DNA of 64,000 nucleotides from Eudorina sp. 2006-703-Eu-15 (Eukaryota; Chlorophyta; Chlorophyceae; Chlamydomonadales; Volvocaceae), in assembly GCA_003117195.1 (NCBI GenBank), contig BDSI01000021.1:1171588-1235587 (forward strand), read 5' to 3'. Position 1 is the first letter of the stretch. Every line of letters begins with the position of its first letter. The notes below the pieces were generated by a model. It was not told where the DNA came from. It saw only the letters and a list, made by a program, of their open reading frames with translations, and searched no databases. A program made the position numbers and the translations under genes. Positions 25,575 through 37,500 of this stretch are shown here, piece by piece.

Positions 25575-28500
25575 CGGCGCCGAGAACGGATCCACCTGCG
25601 CCGATGGCTGCATGCCGCCGTACCCTGCCGTACCCCCCGCGATATCGGCCCCCGCCGAGTCGGTTCCGCCGGTGCCCGTCGTGCTGTCCCCCGGGATGAA
25701 AGGAATGGATCCGGGCCCGGTGGTCAGCCCACCGCCGCCGGCCACATCTGGCGGCGGCTGTAGCAACGGCTGTAGCGACGGGTCCAACGGGACACAGGGC
25801 AATAGCTCGAAGGGGGAAGTGGCGTCTGGCACGGCAGCGCAGAACTGCTGCTGCGGGGGCTCCTGGGAGGACGACCCGGCTCCGGAACCAAGCGCGGGGT
25901 CGGTGCCCAGTGCGGCGGCGGCGATGTCGGGGGACGGCGTGAAGCAGTCGCTGTAGGTCCTGTGTGCTCACGGAGGGGGGGAGTTGGTTCCAGGGAGGGT
26001 ATAGAATATTGGTAGACATAGTGATACTGCGCTGCTGCCAGAGCAAAGATAGGGAGGGTGGGCACAGGCAGAAGACAGCCCTGACGAGATCACGGGCTGG
26101 GGCGTTATCCGGCAGGATGAATGCTGAGGAAAACAAGATTTTCGGGCGCCAGTGACGCCACAGCCCCGCCGGGGAGGGGCGAAACCGGGCGCGGGCAAAC
26201 ACAGCCGCGCGGCGGCATGACACCGGGTATGACACTGTGCACCGTACACCGTGCAAGCGAGATGCGCATGCGCGTGCGTGGCGCCGTGGCGTCTTGTCGT
26301 ACAAGCCGTACCCGTACAACATCAGTCAGGTGGGAACGAACACCTTACGTGTTTTGGAACGTGAAGGGCAGCACGCAGTGCTCCCCCGTGGTGGCCACCC
26401 GGGGTCGGGGCGCGCAGGGCTCCATAAGGCCCTGGGGGTTGAGACAGGCGCCAGGGGGAGGCCCCACGCAGTCGTACGCGGGCTGCGGGCGCGGGGGCGC
26501 AGGCGAGCCGGTCGCCCCGGCCTCAGGTGGAGATGATGATGGTGGGGTGGAGGGAGGCGGCTGTGTGTAGTCTGGGGGAGGGAAGAAGGGCAGCTGACAG
26601 GCCTGGCCGGATATGGTTGTCCTGCGGCAGGGAATGAACCGTTGGCGGTTGGCGGTTGGCGGTTGGCGGTTGGCGGTTGGCGGTTGGCGGTTGGCGGTTG
26701 GCGGTTGGCGGTTGGCAGTTCGCGCGACGTCAGTTGGTAGGGTGGCCGGCGGCGGTACGCGACGTGGAGTGGCGTGATGCACGGTGTTTGGGGCCCTGAT
26801 AAGAGGCGCGGTGGCGCGGGCTGGATTGCCCGCGAGGAGGCAGACTGCCCCGCCGAGTCGGTCAAATGTGCGCCGCGGTTGAAAGCATGAGGGTCCTCTC
26901 CGTCTGGGCCCTTCCGTAAGGCCCCGATGATCGCGCTCCAGGTCCCCGTAAAACATTCCCGCCACCCTATTAGGAAGCCTAGATCGCCCGTGGAGCGGTC
27001 AAGTCACCCAGGGGCCATGGGCTCATCCCACGCCGCGTCCCCCCTCAGCACCGCTCAGGTTACCCCAGGGTCCGCCCCGCCCCGCCCCGCCCCGCCCCGC
27101 CCTCACCTGGGCACTCCCCCCTGCGCCCGCGGCATGCACTGCTGCCAGGTCCCATCGGCTGTACGGCAGTAGCCCGGGTCCAGGCCCCCCGCCACACAGT
27201 CCCACTGGAGCGCCCCTGGGGGGCGGGGGGTGCGCAGGGGGGGCAGTGGAGCAGGGGGCCACGAGGGCAGGGGGCCACGAGGGCAGGGGGCAGGGGGGCA
27301 GGGGGCAGGGGGCAGGGGGGCACGGGGCCAGAGGAGCAGGGGGAAGGCCTGAACGGTACTGACACAAGCCGGTGTCGACGGCGTGCGGCGGCAGCTGGGA
27401 ACGGATAACAAGACGGCGGGTTACCTCCCCAGTCCGCCCACGCCCCCTCGCCCCCGCTCACCCAGGTAGAAGAACGGCAGCGAGCAGGGCTGTCCGCTGA
27501 CGGTGTGGCGCGCGCTGAGCGTGAAATTCGGCGGAGGCCCCGGGAAGCGGGTGATGAACTGCGCGCTGCACTCGGCCCAACTGCCGTCGGCCACCTTGCA
27601 CGCCTCCACGCCCGCCAGCCACACGCAGTCCGTACGGTTGCGGCCGCCGTACATATACGGGAAGGCGCACTCCTCGGGGGCCTCGCCCAGGCCGCCCAGT
27701 GTCGACCGCTCCACGGGCGCGCACTCGAGGATCTCGCCGCTCGCCACCTGTACGACATGCCGTACAATTCCGTTCGTGCGATGTTTCCCGTTACAGATGC
27801 GGGCCCATGGGTCTCCGGCAACTGGCATGATGATCCGTGGTCACTTTGAACATCCCCGGGCCTTATCTCACCTCACAGCTGTAGCGGTCAACCCGGGTTA
27901 TCACAGAGTCGCCGCCGCTGCTACTGCTACTGCTACTGCTGCTGCTGCTGCTACTGCTGTCGTTCGTGTTCGTGATGGTCAAATCGGATACTGCGACGTC
28001 CACACCCATGGGTGTGCCCTCCAATCGTGCCACTAACGCATAATTGGAGCACTCGGACAGCGCCCCGGGTCTCGGGGCCACACAGCGCTGCCGGTCGAGG
28101 GTGTAGCGGATCGGGTACCTGGGGGGGTGCGTTGCCATGTTTGGTTAGTTGTTGACAGTTGGCGATAACTGGAATACGGTTATTGGTTGTAGATCGTTGG
28201 CGACTGGCACGGTCTTCCTCGAGAAGATGTGAAGGGAGCCTTATGATCCCTCTTGACTCAGCAGCAGCGGAGAAACCATGCCTGGCACTTTTGGTATCAA
28301 CAACTGCCAACCGCCAACAGCCAACCGCCAACAGCAAACCGCCAACAGCCAACCGCTCACCTGGGCTGCAGTGCGGGTGGCGTCACGTAGGTCGGCAGGC
28401 AGGTCTCCAGGGCCCCTGTTGCCACCTGGCAAACCTCTCCACCAGGGACGCTGCTACTGCTACTGCTGATGCTACTACTGTTACTGCTGCTGCTGCTATT

Positions 28501-31500
28501 GGCGGGCGTCGGTACGACACAATCCGTACGGTAGATGGCTCCCAGCTTGAACGGCACCTGCCGGGCCGTAGGCGGGGATTAATCGGTCGGCGGGAATAAA
28601 TTGCCGTTCCATCGCAGGAGGGTCTCGGGCACGGCCGCCTGGGTTTCATACAAGGTACAACACGTTGATCTGCGATCTCCGAATGCCGTACCTGGCAGAT
28701 TTCACCCACGTCCCCGATAGTGCCGTACCTGGCAGGTCTCGCCCGTGGTGGTGGTGCGGGGGGGCGGGGGGCAGATGAGCCACAGCCCCTCCTGGGTTTG
28801 ACACGCGTCCACTCCCTGCAGGCGCGCAGGGCCAAGTGCGTGCGGTGTACGGCGCGGAAGATAACCACCCTATTGACAACCACCTAATAACCACCTGATA
28901 ACCACCTGCCAACGCGTACTCCGTCGGGGGTATTTGAACATGTCCACAGAACCCACATGCCACCACCCCAACCCATTCCTTGAGAGGCAAATCGCGTCCC
29001 GCCAACGCCGCAAAGAACCAACTACCGGTAATTAGACATGAAGACATGATTTGCCATATTACTTGCCAGCATGTTGACGCACTGCGAGAATTCCTTTGGG
29101 GGCAGAGACGGCGGACTCCCGCTGCCGACGGCACCATCCTCCCCGTCTTCGCCGCCGCCGTACGACGCAGGCAGCCGGCAGCGCGTGCTGGTGGGCGGTC
29201 GTACAATGGCGGGCGCGCACTCCATCAAGGTTCCGACACGGCCATTAGGATCCAGATCCGCATCCAGGGAGGGGCACATCTCCACGCCTCCCAGCACCAA
29301 GCAGTCGTTGTACGTCACGTCGTCGTAAGTGAACGGCAGGAGGCACAGCTGTACGGCAATAATCGGCACGAGGACGGATGGGGAAGGGCGATGGAACGCC
29401 AGCCTGGTAATCTAGCACAACAAAACGAGTGCAAGGCAGTTTAGGCTGAGAACAATCCTAACTAAAAGGCCATAACAACCAGGGAAAGTTTCCACCTGTA
29501 CTGACGCGGCGACCTTTCATAGCTTCATACCCTCTACACACACAGCCATTTCAAACTCGCACCTGGCCCCCGGTGGTAAGCCGGGGCATCGCGCCGCCCG
29601 CCGGACCAAGCATCACACCGTCCGGTAGTTCGTACGGTACGAGCTGCTGTACTGCCGTACTATTTTGTACGGTGTCCGTCACATCGACTTGAATTGACAA
29701 CGGTTCCAGGCTGTCCTGGTAATCACTGTTACTGCCGCTGTCAGACATCGTGGCATTGTTCTCCAGCAGTACATCCGTGGAGTTGTCGTTCAATGGTACG
29801 ACACCCAGCTGGCGGGATATGTTGCAGGGTACGAACTGTCCGCCCTGCGGCGGCGGCACGCGTCAGCGGCAAGCGGCAAACGGCCAATGTGAGGGCCCCC
29901 ACAAGGTGTTCCGTCCTCGTCAACCGGGTTGCCACACACACACGCTCTCTCAAACGGAAATTTCGCAGAGAGATGTTTCACCAATCCCACACACACGCAC
30001 GCGCTCTCAAATGGGCCCTGTCAGTTGTTTTCACCCAAGTCAGTCAATCCATCAGTCAAACATTCACTCGGGGTCCGAGCGCGAGTGCAAACGGACCCCG
30101 TCGCAACGGCGGACACAGGACACAGGACACCACGCCAGGATCAGGTTCGGGGCACTGGCGCCCTTTCCAAGGGCCCTTTCCAAGGGCCCTTTCCAAGGGC
30201 CCTTTCCAAGGGCCCTTTCCAAGGGCCCTTTCCAAGGCACAACGATGAGGAGGTCCTGCTCGGGTGATGAATGAACGTTACCGGGATCACTCGGGTGATG
30301 CATATATAGCTGGGAGGATGCAGGCCCGGTGGGGCGTAGCATTTGGGGTTCCGGGCACATCAGGTGATGCGGCCACATGCGGTCGCTGGGGGCCGTCCCG
30401 CCCGCCCGGTGTGTGGTGTCTCACCGAGATGGGGCAGCTGAGCACGCCGCCGAGAGTGATGCATCCGTACAAAGTACGACTGCCGTACGACACGGGGAAG
30501 ACGCAGGGCTCGCCGCTGGAGGCCGAGGCGGAGATGTAGCCGCCGCCTGCGTGCATGCGGAGGGAAATATTTATTCAACGTTGTAGTAGAAGCGTATTCC
30601 AATCCAAAATTCCGAATCCGAGTCCACAGATGCAAGACCCAAATCAAAGATCCAGATCCAAGACCAGTTTTTGTGCCTAACCTCATATCCATCCAGGATT
30701 CGGCCATCCAGGATTCGGAACCCGCCCCGTTCCCCGTACCTACCCTTCACCACCTGCCCCGCGGGCATGAGTACGGCTTGGCGCTGGTAGCTGCCGTACA
30801 GGCTGGCCACCTGCCAGGGCTGCAGCGCCGCATCCCAAACGCTCAGCGCCGCCACCGAGCCCGTGAAGAAGCGGTCGGGGTCGCCATCGGCGCGGCCGCA
30901 CAGCACGATGGGTCCCGACAGCGACGCGGGGTCGCCACCCGTGATCTGTACGTACGTACATACGGTTTCCCAATTCCCATACTGATTGGTTGTACGGACA
31001 ATAGCATGGTTAACCAGTGCGGCGGCGAGGGTTCTAAACTTAAAATGCCATGTCATTTCTGAATTCAGCGTCTTTGAATGGACCTGGGTTGAGGTCGTAT
31101 CAGTATCTCTGCTGGATTTGGATCGTTGACCTGTTGACTGCTGCCTGTCTAGCTAGCTGCCGTACCTGGACCGCCATGTCGCTGGAATTTGTCGTACTCC
31201 GTACGGCACCGGGCAGCAGCTGGCCGCGGAGGACGCCGTCGACGTACAGCGCGTAGCCCTGGCTGGACCTGTGTGGGCGTGTGTCGTGTGTGTGTGTGTG
31301 TGTGGCGGGGCGTTGGAGCTGGTCGGGCGGCCCAGCCTGACACGGACAAGTACGGACAAGTACGGTACCCCGAGGACTGGATGACGTCATGAATTCGTCA
31401 TTTGGTCTAGGTGACTGCGCCCAGGGTAGGCACTGGGCACGGACCCGCGGACACGCGGGCGCATGTCCTGACCACAGAGCGCCTCCTTCACGACACAGGG

Positions 31501-34500
31501 TTGCGCCCACCTACCAGTTTGTGGTGAGGGTGAACATGTGCCAGCCGCCGTCAGCGATGTCCACGCCGTCATCTCGGGGAGCTGGGAGGCGAGGAGAAGA
31601 GACGGAGTGAGAGCGAGGGAAAGACAAGGGGGGGATGAGGAAACGAAATAATTGGTCCGCAATACCGTGACCCGACGGGGTCCCCTCTCCCCTGTAACAT
31701 CTATCCCCCATAACAATTTAACAGTATGTGAATTTGATATATTTTTATATTTATGTGAGGGGAGAAATGGGTTCGAGAGACGGTGGCAGGGGTTAATGAG
31801 CACTTGATCAACAAGGTGACCGCCTGGTGTCGGGGAGTGAGGTCGTTAACCGTCGTTAAGGGTCGTTACAGGCAACGGTTTGGATCTCCACGTGTAGTCA
31901 GTGCCCTCGTGCCGCCCATCCCCAGGGGGACAGATGTGGTTATGCATCATGAAGTCCAAGCCTCCTTCCCAAACCGAACGTGCGCCGGGTTGCTGTTGTC
32001 GTACCCGGTACGTCAGATCTGCCTGCACCCATCTATCCACCCAAGGCTACGTACGAAACCCTAACAAACTCTCACAAAAACGTACTCACCCCACCCAAAC
32101 GGCCGGTCGTTGCCCACGGAGCCGTCGCTGTCCAGAAAGACCTCACTGGGTCGGCCCTGGTACGTGTCGTCGCCGTCACGGATTATCGCGCGTACGGAAA
32201 CGCCGTACAGGGGGCTGCCGACCTCCGGGATGTACAGGTGCACCTACGGTACGGCAAGGGATCCCATCAATTGAAGAAATATACTATACATGACAGGAGT
32301 CGTACAAGACGAGGTGGCCGAGCGGTCTAAGGCGCTAGATTCAGGTCTACCTGGGAATGCCAGGGATAGAAGTTTCTAGTCCGGAAGGGCGTGGGTTCAA
32401 ATCCCATCCTCGTCAGTTTTATTGAAATCTATTGTGAATGAGGGCGTGCTTCCGCGGTCCTGGTTATGGCCACCGACGGATAGATAGTTTTAATGAAATC
32501 TATTGTGAATGAGGGCGTGCTTCCGCGGTCCTGGTTATGGCCACCGACGGATAGATAGGTAACGCCGGAACCCTTTCTTCCAGGGTGCAGGTTGCGAGGT
32601 CCGGTGCACGCACCCGCCAAGCAACGGAGCAGCTCCCACACTCAACGGGACACGGCAACTGTACGGCACATACACACGCATGACGACGTCATCTCGGTGA
32701 AGCCGCGGACCGACCGACGGCTGAGACCGGCCATGTTTCGCCCTGGAACCAGTCGGCGCTCCGCCGTCCCACCTGATTGGGTCCGAAGCTCGTGAAGGGA
32801 CCACCAACCGCATGCGAGAACACGTACTGCAGTCCCGCGTCCATATCCCCCCGAGGGGTCAGATCCGCACGGCTTGTACGAACCCACACGTTGATCGTCA
32901 TAGGGCCCCGTGTGCCGTACGGCACCGGATCCAGTACGACACGGCTCCGCACGCGACGGTCGCACCGTACGACCTGCCCGAATCGCGCGTCGGGCACCCA
33001 CGTCGCGTTGAGCATGCGCCCGCCGTACGCGCCCGCCGGCCAGGAGCTGAGTGACCCGCGGGTCAGTGGGAAGTGTGCGGTGGGCGCGGGCCAGTCGGCG
33101 GGCCAAGAACCCGGCAGTAGCATACCGGAGGCGGGCGGGGTGCACAGCCCGAGGAGCGCCGAGGTGGAGGTGGCCGCGTCCAGCGCTGCGGCGGCTGTAG
33201 CCGGGCTGTAGAAGTGGAGCACGCTGTCTGCGGTGACGTTCATCCACGCCTCCAGGGGATCCGTACTGCTGGCGGTGTGCATGGGCGCGCAAACCTGCGT
33301 GTTTGACAGTGAGAGAGGTTGTAAAAATAATGAGAGAGTGTGTGCGGGGGGAGCTTTAGTATCATGATTGCCGTACATGTACGGCACTCGGAGTGGTAAG
33401 CAGCGGGGGTTAGGCACATTCAAACTCCCCCTCTGCTGTGAGACGACGAAACGGAACGAAAACCCAAATTAATCTCGAGCAGCAGCAAATAAGGCAGATC
33501 CCACCAACGGCCCCAGCCCCCGTGACCCCATCCCAAACCAAACCTAGATAGACCTGATCCAGGTCTCACCAGGGGTAAACCCTAAACCCCTAAACCCGAA
33601 CCCCCGAGCCATGATCCAAATCGTGTCAACCGCAAACCCTTCCCCTGAGGAGGGCGATGCCAGCAGCTCACCAGCCCCGGATCACAGAACGCCAGCCCCG
33701 CCGCCCGCCTCAGGTTCAAGCTGCACGGCATTCCGACGCTGCGGTTGTACCACACGCCCGTCACCATCGACATCACCCAGTCAACGAACTCCTGGAAGGC
33801 CGGGTCGTTGTTGGCAGCGTCCGATGTCGTACTGTTCGCCGGCGGCGGCGTCGTGACCCCGGGCAGCAGCGGCCGCAGCGGCGTCATGCCTGTCAGCGTC
33901 CCCAGCTCCCCCGTCAGTCGCTGGTCGGACTCGTCCGCCGCCATCCACGCCGGCGGCATCAGCTGGGTGCTGCCGTACCAGGGGTGGTTCCGGAGCGGCA
34001 GAGCGGGTGCAGGTACGGCTCCAGGGTCTTTTACCTGTGTACGACGGTGTACGACGGTGTACGACGGTGTACGGAGCTCGTAACCGCGACAACCAAAGGT
34101 TTATCATAAGAATCCATTACATCAACATCAGGTTAGCGGCTTCTGTCGCACTCACACAGAACTCGTTGAGAAAATATAAGTATTCCTTTCCCATATACAG
34201 ATGTCATGAAGTTAAAAAAACAAGCCAAAACCAAGGAGCCCGAAATCTCTCCCCTTGTAAAAGTGTGAAGCATCTGAACGTCCAAAGCAGCTGCATCATT
34301 TGTTGCATCGTACTGCGGACGTACCATGTCGTACAGCATCGCCACCTCCGACGGTTGCAGTACGGCGTCGAAGACCGACAGTTGGGCGAGCTGCCCGCCG
34401 TACGCCCTGTTGTACCGCCCGTCGTACCGTCCGCACAGCAGCAACGGACCGCCCAGATACAGCGGGTCACCGCCGTTGATTTCGGCGCTGGCGTTGGTGC

Positions 34501-37500
34501 TGCTGCCGGGCATGTAACCTGCACAGCCAGACCAAAGTCCAGTCCGACCCATGGATCATGCACGACGACGTTGGACTGGAACGACCGGTTATATACTTAT
34601 ATTCAACCAAGGCCCTGAGCAATGGTGCCCACAACAGTCCTGCACCAACGGTTACGGTATTACCCCGCGCCGCGTGTCAGGCCCCCCCATCCCACACCTC
34701 GTGTACGGCACTCCCATGTACGGCACTCCCATGTCCCGTCCCGCTCGTGATGTACGGCAGCCACATCTCAAAACCCCATCTCTCACCCGGCGGGAACTCC
34801 GTCGAGGGTATCTGCACCGCCAGCTCCCCGTCCACGTACATTCTCCAGCCCCGTCCCCCGCCCGGCTGGCTGCTGAGGGTGAGCATGTGCCAGTCGCCGT
34901 CCGTCAGGTTCCAGGGGCTGTGGAGGGCGGGGGCCGTGGTGTGGCCACCGGGGAGGCGGGCGGCGTTGGGATGGATGGGCGACGGGAGGAGGGCGGCGGC
35001 GTGCGGCGCGCAATGCCACAAAAACGAACCGGGGGGGTTGGGGATAAGGGAAAGGCAGGGGGCCCGTGCGGGCGGACTACTGACTGTGTCTCGGAAGTCA
35101 GTCGTGCCCAGGGGGACCGCCGGGCGACTGCCGTACGACGTGCACGCTGCGCGCGGGGGTAGGGAAATGTACGACTGGGTGGTACCGTTGTACCGTATTC
35201 AAGCTGCGACGGCTGGGGGTGGTGTGGGGCATGTACGACAGACAGCTCTCAGCTCCCACCTGAACATCGGGTGAGGTCGCTTGGTGTCGGCCACCGCGCC
35301 GTCGCTGTCCAGGTACACTGGCAGGCTCACGTCGTTTAGGTCCTTGACGAAGCCGCGGGCGACGCCGTACAGCGGCGACGCGCGAGGCGGCAGGTACGCG
35401 GCGATCTGCGGGGGCGGGGACGGGTTCAGTCTCAGTGGGGGTCGGGTTCAGTGGGGGTCGGGTTCAGTCGGGGACGGGTTCAGTCGGGGACGGGTTCAGT
35501 CGGGGCCGGGACAAGGGCCCGCGCCGTCGAAGCCGGCGTCGAAGTCGCCGAATGTTGCCATGCGGAGCGAACAAGCCATGGCATCGCGTCTCGGTGTGTC
35601 GGTGCCTTTCGAGTGTCGGATCGGGACGGTAACGGTAATAACGGTAATAACGGTGGGCTTCCCGGCGGTGTGCTGCCTTTGGGGCTGTGACCCGTGGGTT
35701 GCAGGGTGCAGGCTCCAGGGCGATAAGAGTACGGCGCGCGCTATGGTAAGGGTGGTAGTACAATTGCCGCCAATGACCTTACCGTACTGCCGTACGCACC
35801 TGATTAGGATCCTGGACGGACCACCCAGCCACCTGGGGGCTGAGCGGTTGGAGGTTGGCATGACTCAGCATGTATTCGTACACCGGCGGCTGCCACTCGC
35901 CGGCGGGCCTGACGTGGCTGCCGCTGCCGTAGTCGCTGCCGCCCTTGGCCAAAGACGAGTCGCCACCCGAGGTTTGGTAGTCTCCCATCGGCGTCGCGCC
36001 GTCAGCGGTGTCTTCGGGTCGCTTGCGCATCCACAAGTTGATGGTGAAGGCTCCGGAGCGGCCGTACGTCAATCCAGGGATGGAGATCAGCGAGCTCGAC
36101 CCTGGGAGACCGACCCGTGGGTCGGTCGTTGCCAGGGCACAGAGGTGGCGGCGCGTCATCATATGGATACGACTACACGCACGACAGATGCCGTACATCT
36201 TCCCCGAATCGACGAAACCTCTGCCCGAATGCCTAACTGCCCGACTGCAGGACTGCCCGACCGCCCGACTGCCCTCGAAAACGTGGTTCGTTGCCAGACG
36301 TCTAAACATCGAGGATTGTCATACATTTCCCGCCATTACGGCCTCCAGTACGGCGGCACACACCTTGATCGCAGGTGATGGCTCCAGGGAAGGGGTCATC
36401 TGGGTCCGTCGCCTCCGGATCCTCGTAGTACGGCTGGCCCTGAAGCACCTGGCCGCTGTACACGGATCCGGATCCAGGCGGCCATGGATCCAGCGAGCCG
36501 TTCGTGAGGGGGTAGAACACCACCGGGTAGCCCCAATCGGGGGGCAGCGGATTGCTGCCGACGGGGTTTCGCGTGCATGTGCCTGTACGGCATCACGGAA
36601 TCGAATCCAGATTCAGTCGCCGCGATCGTCGTACGGCTATGTGGAATACTTCCTGGGGTGATGTCGTGCATCTGTGGATCATCACCGAATCAAGTTCTCG
36701 TACTGTTGTCGTACACATGCACCCTCACGTGAAGACGCGCACGCCGGTTACGATTACAATTGCGATTACGTAAAGCGACCGGTCGGCCGGGGGAATTCCA
36801 CGCGGGACAACTAACGCGCTTGCGAACGTACGTGCCTGGATCCGTCGCGCTTGTGGTGCTTGGGATGCAGCTGTAGCCTTGCGAGCAGTTGGCGTGCGCG
36901 TAACGCCAGTCACAGGAGGAGCCCTCGAAGCCGTCGCCAAAGCTGATGCTACTGCCGTCGGAATAATCCAAGGGCCCTGCACTCGCCGTCACGTACGGCG
37001 GCTGAGTCATCGCGGGAGGAGCAGCAGCAGCAGTGCTCGTGTTGCCGCTGCCTCCGGCGCCGCTGTCGGAGGAGGTGGTTAGGTTGTTGACGGTTGGCGT
37101 AACGGTACTGCTGGCGTTGACTCCCATATTGTCCTGGTCAGCCGGCATGGGCCCCTTGCCATTGACGGCAGGCGCGGCGGCGCCGCCGCCGACGCCGCTG
37201 ATGCTACTGCCGCTGCTGTTGCCGCTGAACTCTTCGTTGCTTGGCAAGGGGATGGACGTGGACTCCGCACCGTAGCTTGTCGTGACGTTTAGTCCCGCCG
37301 GCGGTGTCGTACTGACGGCGGCGCCGCCAGTGACATTGCTGGCGGGATAGCTGAAGTCGCTGCTGCTACTGCCGGCGTTGTCGTCGGTGACAGGAGGGCC
37401 TCCCATCGCCACCACCTGCTGCTGATCCGCATTGGCAGGTGAGACCACTGTGCTACTGCTGCTGGCGTCCGTACCACCGCTCGTGGCAGTCGTTGGGGTG

